The notes below the pieces were generated by a model. It ran no database searches and was not told the origin of the DNA. It was given only the letters and a program-made list of their open reading frames with translations. Positions 1 through 12,897 of a stretch of DNA of 64,000 nucleotides are shown piece after piece. The stretch covers positions 1 through 64,000 of the forward strand of contig CAOLHI010003131.1 of assembly GCA_948474755.1 (NCBI GenBank). The letters are read 5' to 3'. Numbering within the stretch: position 1 is the stretch's first letter; each line of letters opens with the position of its first letter. The position numbers and the translations under genes were made by a program. Origin of the DNA: Ctenosaura bakeri (taxonomy: Eukaryota > Chordata > Lepidosauria > Squamata > Iguanidae).

Positions 1-1379
1 GGGGGGAATCTGTGCCTCTGGAGGAGAAAAGTTAAGGCAATTTGAAAGTCTAAGATCTGGGGAGAACTTTGGGTGATGAGAGGATTTCCTAAAGCAAATA
101 TAGGATACGGCAGGCACTACCTGCCAAAGACAACCCTCTCTGTCTGTTCAAGCATCCACAGTAATGTGGCAAAGTCATAAAAATATGGTGCTAAGCAGAG
201 AAGAAAATATCTGCCCTTTGTACATTGGCTTCTTCCTAATGCCTCATTTAAAACCACCTTAGCCTAAAATCAATTTGTAAAGGATCAGCATCTCATTTAA
301 AATAGGCCAATGTGTATCATTTGGTCATTGCAATGTGACCTTAAACTCCATTTAAAGGCCCACTGCCCTGCCACATTTATGCAAAGAGATCTTGAATGTA
401 TATGAGGATAAAATTAAAACATTGACACCCCACACAGGTGGCATTCCATCAAACGTTGGGATGTGTTGCCAATTATCCATGTATGACCGTTGCTCTGCCA
501 CTGAGGTGTAAATAGCGCAATCATTTTTGGTGCTAATCTGATTTATGCATCTCTGTTTCATAAATATAAAACTTATTTGGCACCTCATCAATGGACTTTG
601 CCACCTGAGGTTTATTCAGTGGGTGAAAACGGTGTTGTTTATTCATGAGACTCCTTCGGGGCCACAAAAGTTCAAACTGTCAGTCATGTGACATGACCTT
701 GCAAATGCCTTTTGCACTCAATAATTTTTCACAGCCAGTGATATGTCACAATAACCAAAGTTTCAAGTCAATTTCAAACCTTGGAACTGCTTTGGACATG
801 ATGTTTATGTGCTTGTGTCTTTAGGATGGAAATTCTAGGACCTGTCATTCATGTGTGCAGAGGGAAAGTGTAGTATAGCAAAGGGTATTTTTATTCCTAA
901 TTCTGGGCTGCAGGAATGTCAACTCACTTTCAGTTTTAGACTCTTTTAGACCCAAACCAAAAAATATGGAAAAATCCAATGGGTGGAATGTGGCATAAAG
1001 AAATTCAGTATGCCATAAAAAGAAAGCAAAACATGCCCTGCAGAAGTTGTCAGATTCTAGAAGGATAGTATTTGAATAGCTTTCCTTGTGACACACCTTG
1101 CAATAGGTTGGAGATAAAATCATGAAATGACTTTTCTTCAGTGTTTCATGAGGGTTTTCTGTTCTCTGAAATATGCATATTTTTCTATGCACACTGTTCA
1201 AATGTGTGCAATTTTATTGAAATATGTCTAAATATCCTCAAGGCATCACATCCTCATCTTGAAGGTTAAACGAAGTCAGCCCTGCTTCATGCTCAGCTGA
1301 AAGACTGCAACAGCCAGGTACTGTAGGCTATATTACAGAGAAAGGAACTGGCATAACCACCTCAGTATTTGTTGCCTAC
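1..1379. other. AT-rich intergenic DNA, nothing recognised
   Basis: No repeat family, RNA gene or coding region could be recognised. Open frames here are short and show no domain. Confidence 0.5.
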
Positions 1380-1582
1380 AGCCAGCATGGTGTAGTGGGT
1401 TTGAGAGTTGAATTACAGACCTTGGCAACCAGGGTTCAATTTCCTGCTCAGATGTGGAAACTCACTGGGTAACCTTGGGCGCATCACACTCTCTGAGCCC
1501 CAGAAAACCCTGTGATAGGTTTGTCTTAGGGTTGCCATGAGTTGGAAATTGCTTGAAGGTACACAACAACAAACAACAACAA
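1380..1582 (+). repeat. tRNA-derived SINE (type A), full length
   Basis: The head reads like a tRNA promoter, with a box-A-like GTGTAGTGGGTTTGAG and a box-B-like GGTTCAATTTCC. The body contains CCCCAGAAAACCC and the 3' end is an ACAACAACAAC tail. The same architecture recurs at 6193, 36391 and, split by CR1, at 16401. The tail resembles 3' ends of L2-type LINEs, so mobilisation by an L2-like LINE is inferred. Confidence 0.8.
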
Positions 1583-1660
1583 GAAAATCCTATGAAATTC
1601 ATGAGTTCCCCATAAGTCAACAGGCAACTTGAAGGAATGCATGTGTGCACGTGCACACAC
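1583..1660 (+). repeat. 3' end of a 5S-derived SINE (fragment)
   Basis: This stretch matches the 3' part of the 5S-derived SINE at 14991-15060: a CTATGAAATTCATG motif, then CCATAAGTCAACAGGCAACTTGAAGG, ending in a CA-rich tail. Its 5S head is absent. It abuts the tail of the preceding SINE, so one probably inserted into the other. Confidence 0.6.
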
Positions 1661-2136
1661 ACATATCATAGGCTTCTGTCGATGTGGAGATTCCAGAGTG
1701 TAAATTGCTTCCAGGCAGCAGACAGTATGGGAAGTGTGGATTGAAACAAGCCTTTGACTTAAATCTAACTTCTCCGACATCTCTAAATGTGTTAGTATGA
1801 AATGAATTTGTGACATCATCTTTTCCTAATAAATGCTTCAAATATAATTTTTTTTATTTATTAATAACAATCTCTGTGACATAAATTCAAACCAGCCTGA
1901 AAAGGCTATTTTCAAAAGAACATTAGTCTTTATGTAAGCCTTCAGTAGTTACAGTGTAATATCATTTTTCTCATCTGCTTGCTATATTGTCTAGTGCATC
2001 TATAGATCCACCTAATCATGAGCACCATTGCCTCAAGTGAGGAACATCACAGTGTGATTTGTCCACTGCTTTGTTGGAAACTGTCAGGTTCACTGCAATT
2101 AGTGGGATAGAATAAGTGAATAATGGCGTTTGTTGT
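1661..2136. other. Intergenic DNA, nothing recognised
   Basis: I see no supported feature here. The stretch is AT-rich, with a poly-T run near 1850. Confidence 0.45.
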
Positions 2137-2232
2137 GATGCACCCAAGATCATCCAGTCTCCAAGGCCAAATGGGCAAGTGAACCCTTCAAGGTCATAGT
2201 CCAACACCCAAAGCACTACACTGTGCTGGCTC
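2137..2232 (-). repeat. SINE type A fragment (head and middle)
   Basis: The plus strand carries TGCACCCAAGATCATCCAG and ends in GTGCTGGCTC. These are the reverse complements of the SINE type A middle and tRNA-like head. The 3' tail half is not recognisable, so the copy is old or truncated. Confidence 0.55.
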
Positions 2233-4195
2233 TTTCTTTGACTTACTTAGGGAGATAAAATAAGAACAACTAACTGAGTCTGCTTACTTTTAGCCAAATT
2301 ATCGATCTAGGGCAGAGTGGAAGGTAAGATCTGGTGCTATAATGACTTGGAGGAAAGGAGGAAACTAACTAGGTAAATGCATAGATCCTCTGGTGAATTT
2401 TTGGCAGTGGCAGCAATAAAGCAATTAAGCCTTGCTAACTGTAGCAAGTTGCTGCTGTACTAGCTGAGCTGAAGATTGGTACACAGCCCTTTTTCCTTGT
2501 CTGGTGCTCAGCCCATCAAAATGGGAGAATGTGCACCCTCATCTCAGGTCCTGATAGTTGGCAACCCTATTCCCAATAGTTTTGTACCAAACAATGTACC
2601 TCTTTAAAAAATCAAGGTTTTGGTTCTTATAATACTTATTTAATCATAGTCCTTCTTGTTCATTTCTATTTTTATTCATTCTGATTCAAATCTTAAAATA
2701 TCACAGACATTTATAAAGAGAGCGAGGTGAAGCCCATGAAAGCTTTCCCCAAATAAACCCATAGGCCTTTTTTTTTTTTAAGGTGACATTGACTTCTTCT
2801 TTTGCTCTTGCTGTGATAGACATTTGGAAATATTTAAAAGCATACCGTTTCCACAAAGGAGGGGTTTTTTTTAATGCCCAAGGGACATGTCAGGACAGCA
2901 GAATACAAGGCTTTTGGTCATGGCTCCCAGTCAAGCACTTCAATGTGCAGCTGGTGCTGTAAGAGCATGAAACTTCTAAAGGGATATGACACACCATCCT
3001 TAGAAGTTTTTTTTCTTCATTGAAATTCCTTTGACAAAATCCTTCAAAATTCCTTTGACAAAACTCCTCAGACTTTTTGCCTGAACTTCTTAAAAAATTG
3101 GATTCTGTGACATTTTCAATGACAATTCCAACTCAGTGAATGCTAGGCAACTGCAGAATAGTGGCCCCGTTCTCGAGTAGGAAGCCCTCAGAGGCACCTT
3201 CTGGGACAGAGTGGCAGAAAATCTATCATCCATGTTACAGACACATTTAGAATGAAAACCTCAGTGCTCATGGACCAGATGACTTCAGTATTGCAAGAAA
3301 AGTGTAGGGAGCTCCATTCCTTGGAGACAGGCAGATAAATCTGTAAATATCAAGAGGGAAATTATTGTGAAAATCAGGAGTACATCTGAAGGAGTCCTTA
3401 TTAAATCCATTTGATACAGACCTGATAAGAAGATTAAAATTAAGGCACTTAATGCTTGCACACATCAGAACTGATACTTGGCAACAGATCTGTCATCATT
3501 ATTTTCTTTTGAGCCACCATAAAGGGTTTTAAGCACAACCAAAAAGAGGGGCAAGGGAGCCTGTTTCTTGTCTCAGACAATTGTGCTTTGTCTTACAGTG
3601 ACAGATACACAAATAGTTCTTTCGCTCTTTTTTTCCCCCTAGCACTTTGCAGGAAGCTGTTACTTTGTGGTACCTTTGATTGTGACATCTGTTAACTAAG
3701 GTGGATACCTGGATTTCTCTTTGAAAGGAACAATTTTCAGTAGATATCATTTTAGACAAAAGCTCAAGCAGCATCTCTATTTGCTCAATTAGGTGACACA
3801 GACTTAAGAATTATTCAGGTGGGGATAGGATTGCCGTAGTCCAGTTTTTTTCACATCCAAGCATCTAATTTGCATATCATGCAAATTATTCTGATTATGT
3901 GTGTAATTCTAAATATGCAAACTCAGCACATTAATTGTTGCAATTTTCTTACCATTATGTTTTAACTTTTATACAATTTTTAATATTAAGTACTAATTAG
4001 ACAGAATCAACACAAAGTAAACTTTAAAATCCTGAACTTGTTACAGGGGTACCAGAATTAAAGTCCCTATTAGGTCATAGCAATTACCATGTGATTTCGA
4101 GCCATTATTTATCTTGTAGGGGACCTATCTCATGAGGATGTTGTGGGACCTAGTAAGAGGAGAGGCATATAAAGTAGGCATGCACATTTCTTCCT
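2233..4195. other. Intergenic DNA, no supported gene
   Basis: No recognised family apart from a short tandem duplication near 3015-3065 (AAATTCCTTTGACAAAA twice). A weak SINE-like CCTATCTCATGAGGATGTTG occurs near 4125, too diverged to call. Confidence 0.45.
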
Positions 4196-4196
4196 C

Positions 4197-4395
4197 TTCT
4201 TCTTGTTGTTGTTCTTGCGTTCCTTCAAGTCATTTCTGACTTATAGCAACTGGGTGAACATATCATGAGTTTGTTTTTTGGAGCCAAGAGTGTGTGGATG
4301 CACCCAAAATCACCCAGTGGTTTTCCATGGCTGAGTGAGGAATCAAACCTTGGTCTCCATGGTCATAGTTTCCTCACTACACCACACTGGCTGTC
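4197..4395 (-). repeat. SINE type A, minus strand
   Basis: The plus strand begins with a TTCTTGTTGTTGTTC tail and continues through CTTCAAGTCATTTCTGACTTA and GGATGCACCCAAAATCACCC. It ends in ACACTGGCTG, the reverse of the SINE head. It is near full length and moderately diverged from the other copies. Confidence 0.75.
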
Positions 4396-4860
4396 ATGTA
4401 CATTTCTATTCTGATGCAAATAAATCAACAGCAACAACTTGCCATGCACAAGAATATCCAATGGCATTCTCATCAGAATTTTTTTGCCATTAAAATTTTA
4501 TGATGGAAATTGCTACAGATCCAGGAAAATACTATAGGAAGCCCCTGGTTGCAACAGTCATTATGTTCATAGGGGTTAAAGCAGAGAAAAGTAAGGACAA
4601 ACAACAGTAATTACAGGGGAAAAGCAAGTTATATCAGAACACCTGGAATAACTCTTTTGGATGGCATGTCAAGGATGAAGAAATTTAGGCAACATAAAAT
4701 GTGTTCACCAACTTCACCTGCTACATGCTAGGGAAAATGAAGAGGTCTTATTAGCCTAGTTCTTGCTTTATAATCTGCATCATCCATCATCCATCCTGTT
4801 TTATTGCCCAGGGATCTTCTATAAACCAAGAAAATTAGGGGCTCCACAGCAATGGAGTAG
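4396..4860. other. Intergenic DNA, nothing recognised
   Basis: I see no gene or clear repeat in this stretch. Confidence 0.4.
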
Positions 4861-4869
4861 TCACTCCTC

Positions 4870-5224
4870 CTGTCCTCTAGACAGACAGATTTGGTGAGTG
4901 GCTGCTCCCAGACTCTGGAACTCTCATGGAAGGCTCAGTTGTCCCTCTCTCTGCTCTCTTTAAACTGGCAGGGAAATACCTTTTCATTTAAGCAGATCTT
5001 AACGTAACTCTTAACTCATTGTGGTAGAAAGGTCATTTAATGGGGTGTACTATGGTCTTTCTATTTTCTGTGATGTTTTAAGTTGTTCTAGCTTACTGTT
5101 TCTAAATAGAAATGTTTAACTGTTTTTTAAAAAATTGATGGTACTAAGATTTTAACTGTAACTTTATTTTAATTTGTTGAAAGCCACCTTGAGAAAAAGG
5201 GGAGAGATATTATAAATAAATAAA
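4870..5224 (+). repeat. Retroposon 3'-end fragment with ATAA tail
   Basis: The segment contains CAGACTCTGGAACTCTC, a T-rich stretch, then AAAGCCACCTTGAGAAAAAGG and a TATAAATAAATAAAT tail. This resembles a widespread reptilian LINE 3' end whose last part reads like 'gccgccttgag...ggtataaataaa'. The family assignment is from memory and the exact LINE clade is not certain. Confidence 0.5.
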
Positions 5225-6192
5225 TGACAATACTAGATTCTACAATACTAGATTCTGCTGTTTACATCCATCAGAGCCTCGTGAGTTATAAGGCTAGATA
5301 TATATTAACAAACACAAGACAAAGTCTGCAGTGTCCTATACAGAGTAGATTCACCTCAGTTCTCAAACAAATTGCATTTCTGCAAGATGCACTGCCTGCA
5401 GAAGCTTCTAAATTACTCCACAATACAGATGAAAATCTTCACTTATTCCTTCTCACCCAGAAGAAAAAAAAAGTTTCACAAGCTCATGGACAGATTATGG
5501 GAATTTTGTACATTTTTGTTTTTAAAAAAAATATTTGGGGAAGATTTTTTTTAAAAAAGTCAAAATTTCTGAAAGGCGCTTTGTGCAAATTATTTTGTGC
5601 AAAATACAGGTCAATGTTTTGGATGACATTGATGGAATGTAAATCTCCTCCAGGTGCAATTAATCACCTTCAATCACCATTACCTTGTTGTTCTGTGATA
5701 AGTCGCTCCCCCGTCCCTTGAGTAGCAAGGGGTTGATGGGAAAGCAGCCATACTGTTGCTAAGTCTGCTTCAGCACCTTGCAGAAGAAAGATGACATCAT
5801 TCTCCTGGAACTCATAGAGTACTTCAGAGAAGTTTGGAAAGATGCTTTTGACATCCTGCAGCCAGCTCCTGAAGAAAAACCAATCACAATATGCCCACCC
5901 TCTGTCATTCCCTTGCAACCTCAATGGCTGTGTAGGCACCCAGGAGAGTAAGATAAGAGTGCAGGAGTCCAGCACAGACACCAGAGATGAATTCCACTAT
6001 CTATATTCATTTTTTTCTACGTAGGAGGTATAGATGATGCTGGAGCAAAATATGTCAAGCAATCCACTCAAGCTACAGTATATATTAGACAACAATGTAA
6101 TGTCTGATGTAGTCATGCATGGTACAAATTATACCACACTTGTCCACAATATTGGACCATAATATTGACATAGGTGTGCTGATATTATTTGA
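5225..6192. other. Intergenic DNA with unrecognised open frames
   Basis: Open frames of 165 codons (plus strand, 5224-5721) and 103 codons (minus strand, 5670-5981) occur here. Neither has a recognisable domain, and the first includes long A/T runs typical of chance frames. Confidence 0.4.
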
Positions 6193-6386
6193 GAGCCAGC
6201 ATGGTGTAGCAGATTGAAAGTTGAACTATGACCATGGAGGCAGGGTGCTTTGGCCACGGAAACCCACTGGGTGATCTCGCGTGCATCATACATTCTCAGC
6301 CCCAGAAAACCCTATGATAAGTTCACCTTACGGTCACTGTAGGTCAGAAATCAGTTGGAGGCACATAACGATGACAACAACAACAT
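6193..6386 (+). repeat. SINE type A, full length, diverged
   Basis: It starts GAGCCAGCATGGTGTAG, contains GAAACCCACTGGGTGATC and CCCCAGAAAACCC, and ends in a CAACAACAAC tail. The box-B-like segment is damaged. Confidence 0.75.
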
Positions 6387-7070
6387 GTAAGTGAGAATGA
6401 ATAATCCCTTCATTTTGCCTTGGTCTGGAAACAACCCCTTTAGCTAAGATTTCTCTACTAGCTGCCAAACAAGAAATTATGGTATGTGTATCTGTTTGAA
6501 TTACAAGAAGTGAACAACTATGACTGGTACTTAATGCATAACTATTAATGAGACCACCAGGGACACAACTGCTCTAGATCTCAGGTTTTGGCTCAGAAAC
6601 CTCAGGGGATCAGAACGATTATTACAGCCCTGATTATTAATAAAGTAATTGCATAGCTGTAATTACTACCTGTTAAGGGCCAATTCCTTCATATTACTTC
6701 CTGCCTTGCTAGACAAGTGAGATACAATATTTTCTAGCTGACTGATAGTTAAGAGCAGCCACCCCTTTTCATCTTGCCTTGGTTTGGGCACTTCCAGAGC
6801 TATGGGCCAGTTATTTGTTCTTGGACTGAGATAGCCTTCAGGTGAAAACCACCTTTTATGAGCAGGCAGCTGGCTGTTCTCTTACATTTTCATAGCATAA
6901 ATTGAACAAACCCGGTAGTAGTGAGGCTCAGCGCTGGGCAAGTGAGTAAAAAGAAACTTCTCTTAAATTCGGTCAGAGAACCCAAGTTCCAAACCTTCAG
7001 TCAAAATTAAGATGAAATGTTTATTAACAAAAATATACATGGGAAACCAGTAGGGAAAATGGCATTGTTA
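6387..7070. other. Intergenic DNA, nothing recognised
   Basis: No supported feature lies between the SINE tail and the GAAA microsatellite. Confidence 0.4.
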
Positions 7071-7073
7071 GAA

Positions 7074-7124
<51 letters not shown>
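7071..7124. repeat. (GAAA)n microsatellite
   Basis: An almost pure tetranucleotide array of about 13 units (AAAG/GAAA). It is purine-only on the plus strand. Confidence 0.95.
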
Positions 7125-7161
7125 CATTATAGCTTTTAAGCCAAGTTAACCCCAAGAAAAA

Positions 7162-7306
7162 GGCTATTTCCACATTAGACTGTTAAAGTGATATTATTCC
7201 ATGTTCAATATCCTGGGGTTTGCAGTTTAGGGAGGGTCCTCCTTAGGATTCCATAGGATGTTAATGTGAAATAACAGCACTGTAACAGTCTAGTGTAGAA
7301 ATGGCC
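7162..7306. mobile_element. Palindromic MITE, GGCCATTTCC family, 145 bp
   Basis: The left end GGCTATTTCCACATTAGAC and the right end GTCTAGTGTAGAAATGGCC are inverted repeats. AAA flanks both sides as a 3-bp target duplication. The arms contain the family hallmark CCTGGGGTTTGCAG. It is shorter than its relatives at 8404, 14808 and 36590 because part of one arm is lost. Confidence 0.75.
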
Positions 7307-7309
7307 AAA

Positions 7310-8400
7310 CTTACAGCCCAGGGCTCACTCTTGAGGAATCTTTGATTAGCTGGGAGGGGAGTTTCAGGCTGACATTTAGTATTCTTTGCTAGGGATGGGG
7401 GCATAAAATTTTCCCACTTATTGCAGGAATAGCTGATAACTATACTAAACAAAGGCAGTGTAGCCAGTACAATATGATTGTGCGGTAGGAAAGAGGAGAA
7501 AAATGCTCAAGGTTCTCTTGTAAAATAAAAAAGTAAAACTTGCAGTTATTGTTTCAGGAAATCCAACTTGGAATAGGAAAAAGGATAGACGAAAGAAGAC
7601 TGCCTAAAATTCTTCAGATGCTGGCTCTTATATGTGGATGTAAGCCATTACGAACCAAGAATGTCATGGATGTTCCCTTCCCTGACACAGGGAGACAAAG
7701 GACTAAATAACTTTTTGGAATAAAGGGGAAGTGACTGTTGCAGGCAGGAAGAAAGCAAAAAGGCTTGAGTAAATAGATCAAAGAAAGGAACAGCGAGGTG
7801 AAACAAATGGGCAGGCGTCTCTTTGGAATTCCCTCTCACTAATCACTCAATACAAGCACTATGCCTCTTTGCTTCCAACACTTAGTTCTCCAGACAGATG
7901 TGGTCCATGTCTGCAACAAAATGTCTCTACCTTCTGGGGCTGAGAAATGAAACAAGGAGGGTATTTGTGGCCAGGAGATAGCTTTATGCCTTCTTTAACA
8001 GACTGAATACATAAAAAGGATCCCTGTTTCAGAAGCGGGTGGGTTGGAAGTTAGGAAAGAGGTACTTCAAGAGGCACCAAGGATACCCATTGTCCTAGCC
8101 AAAGGGCTTCTCCAGAAGGGGGAAAATCTCTGGAAGTATCCAGAGTTTCCATTTCTTTCTGTTTTGATTTTATCTGCATATCCCCAAGTTCACTCCCAAA
8201 TTGTTCCTTGTAATATCCCAAGTTTCCCTCCCTTCCCACTTGTATCCTTTCTCTTTATCCTCTTACTGATTATGTGCCACGTCAAGATTCATGCAACATT
8301 TCAGAAATTGATTTTCACCAATTTCCACTCCACTTTTTTTTATTATTATTCAGGAATTACAGCTAAAGTGCTAAAGTGCTTTATCAACATTACACTTGTC
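7310..8400. other. Intergenic DNA, nothing recognised
   Basis: Only short frames without domains are present, including a 128-codon plus frame at 8044-8430 that runs into the MITE. Confidence 0.4.
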
Positions 8401-8403
8401 AAA

Positions 8404-8584
8404 GGCCATTTCCACACTAGATTGTTATAGTGCTATTATTCCATTTTCAACATCCTATGGAATCCTGGGGTTTGCAGTTTAGGGAGGAACCTTTGAGGCC
8501 CCTCCCTAGACTGCAAACCCCAGGATTCCAAAGGATGTTGAAAGTGGAATAATAGTACTATAACAGTCTAGTGTGGAAATGGCC
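8404..8584. mobile_element. Palindromic MITE, GGCCATTTCC family, 181 bp
   Basis: GGCCATTTCCACACTAGATT at the left is mirrored by the right end, which closes in GTGTGGAAATGGCC. The inverted arms extend almost to the centre, giving a long hairpin. The flanks are AAA (8401-8403) and AAA (8585-8587), a 3-bp duplication typical of PIF/Harbinger elements. There is no coding capacity. Confidence 0.85.
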
Positions 8585-8587
8585 AAA

Positions 8588-11500
8588 CATTAGGATCAGG
8601 GTTGTTTTAGTGTAAAACTTCATCACTTGATCTCTGTTGAATCTGTGTCCTAGAAACAATAGCTGTATTTACTGGTGGCAGCCATCTTGGCTTGTTTCAG
8701 AGTACTCCAAAATGACAGCCAAGTAGAGGTATATTGCAGTTTGCAAAATATTCAGTTAATTTAAACTTATCTGGGAAATAAGAATGAAGTGTCTTTGATA
8801 TGCCAGGAGTTCCCAGGAAATACTTTGGGATGATGAAAATGTCACGTGGATCTCCAAAATAAAACTGGTTTGTACAGGAACAAAATATGGGACTTTTCAA
8901 AGCCTTTTTCCCCCCTCTGGATGAACCCAGAGATGTTTTGTAGCTATAGAGAAATGCACGCCATAGTTGTTATCCCCTCTTCACCCATTTTTCCCAGGCT
9001 CATTTTTATTTGTTTTTCTCTACTCTGCGGTATATATTCGTCTCCTGTGGTATCTTTGTGCTTTCCCTCATAAACCAAACAAACCAAAATTGAACCTGCC
9101 ATGTACTAATGAAGATAAGAATGTATGGCTGAGGAGACTAAATAGTTTTCCTCCACGAGGAGATTTTTATCACATTTTTCATTTAGGAATAGCTCAAATG
9201 GATCCTAACACGCTTAAAATCTGGAAAATAATTAGATACACACCTCTTTTTTTATGACTGAGTCATTCTGATAGAAAGCTTATTAATAATACTTTTTTTG
9301 GGGTTGTTTATGAAATTAATGAGGCTCAGTCATTTTATTGATCAGGAAAAACAACTGCAGCAATGGAATACAGGAATTCATATAGATATATATTTGTCCA
9401 GAGAATAGTTCAGCTATTATTACAGCCTGAACTCCATTCCTGACTTATTTATAGTTAGGTACTGCATGATTTACAAGTGAGAAAATTTCAGATTTTCCAC
9501 TCAAGGTTGGTACCCAGCTATTTCATAAAGACATTTCCATAAATAAATTCATTTTTGTAATACTGGAGGTCGGGGTCATCTAATAAAATTGGCTGTTAGT
9601 AGATTTAAGCCTTTCAAAAACAAAACAAAATTAAAGAGCTTCACAAAATACATAATTCATTTACTGAAGTCACTACCAGAAATTATGGTCATGGCCATTG
9701 ACTTCTGAGTGCTCTCAACACATGATAAATAACAGTAACTAAACAATCATCAATGGAAGCAGGTAGGAGAGGCTAAGGAGACCTAGTGATAAGAAGAGTC
9801 CAGTGAGAAGTATGTAGCTGTCTGTACCCCTTATCCTGTCTCCATTGGTGAAGCAATAACCATGTTGGGAGGGGATGGCTGCTGCTAAAAGCTGGGATTT
9901 GGAAGGTAAGAGAAGACAAATACCTTTGTCCCACTTGATGGAACTTTATATTTACTTCATCCCACTCCAAGATCTATTAAGAATTAAAGTTCCAGGAGCC
10001 CCATCCTGGATGCAATCTGGCAACCCTACACAATGGCCATTCAGACCCTACCTGCGAGATGTGTGTGCAACTGCACTCTTCATCTCACATTCCATAGCAA
10101 CTGATCTACAGGGTTAATATTGCTTCCTGATATGCTATATAGCCATTCTGACTAGTGGTCATTGACAATCCTAACCACAGCAAGAATCAACATGCTTGAG
10201 GATCCCCAAGATTTGTAAAGTTACTCCCCCCAGAAAAAAAAACTTGAAAAACATTAAAGGAGAACTACAAACAATCAATATTGACAAGCATGCTCACTTG
10301 CCACAGAAAACAAGCCAGTTGGAGGGCAGAAAATTGAAAGCTATGTGTGTTGGGGGTGGAATAGAGTACCCTGAAAAAGAGTGATACTGGTTGGTACCCC
10401 CAATAGGAATAAATCTCCTTACATAAATATCTGACTGTGAGGGATCTTTTCTCAGAACTTGGCATTGTGGGTTAGATGCCCATGGAGACTACTTGGGCCA
10501 GTGGCACATGCATTCTCCCTGTGTATCCTGCCCATAATGTCTGGCCCTTAGGAAGGAGACTTCTAAGCAGGCATTTGAGGCTTGGCTGATTGTGGAGGAA
10601 AGGTTCCCTGAACAGCTTGTCAGGGTGGGATGGGGGCTCATAACATTGCTTCTTCTGGCAATACACTGACTGCATGACAGGAGCAGCAATCCAGCTACCT
10701 CTCTTCACCATAAGGATGGGCCAGCTCTGAGAAGACCAAATGATTGCAATGGAAGTTTAATCAAAGCATTCTGAAGTGACTGAAGAGCCAAGGTATGACT
10801 AGAGAGAAAATTCCAAATATGAAGTGGTTTTCTACAAAGAAATGAGAGACAAAAAGAAGCAGGGGGAGAGACCAAGACAATGCTGACACTATGGCATCAG
10901 AACAAAAGGAACAGCCCAATTTATATTTCAAGTGTTGTATTAAGAACCTTGATTCTTTCTACAAAAAAACGGTAGTTCTTGTAGATCACCCACTGCTTGC
11001 ATTTGATCATGAAACCAGCAAATAGGAGAGTTTCATTTCCTTATTGGTCAGTGTATTCTTCCATTTTCTTACTCCTTCAGAGACTAACCGTTCTTTGACA
11101 TACCTTGAAAGAAACAGCTTTGCTGAAGGATTTTTATAAATGTTACATTACTTGTGAGTTCCTGTTTTGTATTCCATTATTACATTCCCAGCCATACTTT
11201 CTTCCCAGTGTTTGTCTGCAGAAGAAATTGTGCAACCCAGCAGTTGTTTCTTACTTTCAAATGCTTCCTAATGACCACTTCAAGGATTAGGTTTTCAACA
11301 CTATATCTGTCTTCATTTGAGACAGTTTCTTTGATTTCTTCAGTTTCTATATTGTGAATATGGTTCTGCTTTGCAGGAGGGAGAGGCCGAAAAAGATTTC
11401 TCATTCTCCTCTTGGCTTATTCAGAAGGAGTGTTAATAAAACTATAACTTTCTTGTTTCCTCTTTGGCTCACTTCACACTTAATGGAAAACCATGGACCA

Positions 11501-11605
11501 CTCACAGACTGAGAAAGGGATATGAATCCCCCTTTACCATTACAGACACAGTCCATGAGCCACCAATGTGGGAAACATGCCTTCTTCTTACAAGTTGGAA
11601 AATTT
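8588..11605. other. Three kilobases without a supported gene
   Basis: I see no recognised repeat except one arm-like motif near 10006-10030 (AGGAGCCCC...CTGGCAACCC) resembling the arms of the inverted-repeat element at 60868. Frames are short and lack domains. Confidence 0.45.
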
Positions 11606-11994
11606 TGCAAACAGATCTTGTAGCACCTTTGAGACTAACTGACAGGAAGAAGTTGGTAGCATAAGCTTTTGTGGACTTAAGTCTACATCATCAGGTAGGT
11701 GGAGTGAAGTGCCTAGAAGCAGACCTTTATAGCTATGAATGAGCAGGCTGTATGTGTGAACAGCAACAGAAATGCAAAACACTTGCGAGTGGTAATGAGG
11801 TTCAGTTGTAATGATGATCATTGGGGGACAAAGGCAGGAGGGAAGATGTTGCCTAAAGCCAAGGTAAATAGATAACCATATGAATGGTGTAGGAATGTAG
11901 TTATTGGAATGTAGTATGATGCTGGTTGGGAATCATGAAAGGTATGTGACAAACTGGCCAAGAGAGCCCTCATGAGACTATGTACTAACTGGTG

Positions 11995-12372
11995 TTATAA
12001 TACATGTGGCGTGCCAGGAAACCATTGTCTCTGTTCAACCCACTGGAGTTTGTTTATATATTCCAATTTTGCTGTTTCTTTTTCCAATTTTCTATTGTCG
12101 TTGTTGGTTTGTTTGTTTTTCCCCCCAAGGACTGCTGTCCTGACATTCTGAATGCTCAGGAAGACTGAAATGTTCTGCAACTGTTTTTTAAGTATTCCCA
12201 TTCCTAATATCCTAATTATCCTCTGGCATAGAGGCTGGATTATTTGCCCAATGTAGACTGCTGAAGAGCATTGATGATAGTGGATAGTATATACCATATT
12301 AGAGGGTGAGCAAGTGAAAGAGACTCTAATATTGTGGGTGATGTGATTATGTTCTGTGATGAAATTTCCCAA
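11995..12372 (-). pseudogene. GIY-YIG endonuclease-like part of the Penelope element
   Basis: This 125-codon minus frame contains CSPSNMVYTIHYHQCSSAVYIGQ. It matches the pattern of GIY-YIG nucleases at the C terminus of Penelope proteins: a VY..I segment, cysteines, then YIG. That domain would nick target DNA. The arginine-containing helix that normally follows is blurred (RIIRILGMG). The second half of the frame, rich in K, N and Q, looks like non-coding sequence read through. The position downstream of the RT core on the same strand supports the call. Confidence 0.6.
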
Positions 12373-12897
12373 TTAGATGTGTTGGCAGAGTTGGCATCTG
12401 GGTTTGTGGCAAGGCCTTGTACCCACCTCCCCATCTGTGTTGTGTCTTGTCTTCCTGGTAAGAAACTGTTTGAGATGGCTATATGTAGGCAGATAAAGTC
12501 CTGCCACCAAGAGCCCTTGAGAGGGCAGCATTATTGTCCAGACCTATTCTGGTCATCATTTACTGATGGGATGTCCAAGCAGTCTCAGTTACGTGCTTTA
12601 TGTGACCACTACTAGGGTTTACCATTTCACGTCTTTAGTCTGTTCTGTAATAGATTAGTCCTGGGTACAAATCTTGCATTGTTTATTTTTTAAAAAAGTT
12701 TTTAAAAACTTCATATAATGGGTACAGTAGCTTGAGGAATGCTTGTTGTAACTCTATGAATTTGATGTCCCTGTTCTGTGGGCCTGAGCAGATGCAATTA
12801 TTTCCAAGGACCTGGTTATAAACAGAAAGATTTGGTAGTTTGTGCATGGTAGAAACTGGAGGCATGTAAGTATGTATAGTTGTGACTGAGTTTGAGG

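Noticed and set aside
1380..1460. tRNA genes at the heads of SINE copies (also 6193, 28754, 36391)
   Set aside because: A-box and B-box-like segments exist but no cloverleaf can form, and each is fused to a SINE body.
5670..5981. 103-codon minus frame as a host exon
   Set aside because: No domain is recognised, no splice-site pair is convincing, and it overlaps another frame of equal weight.
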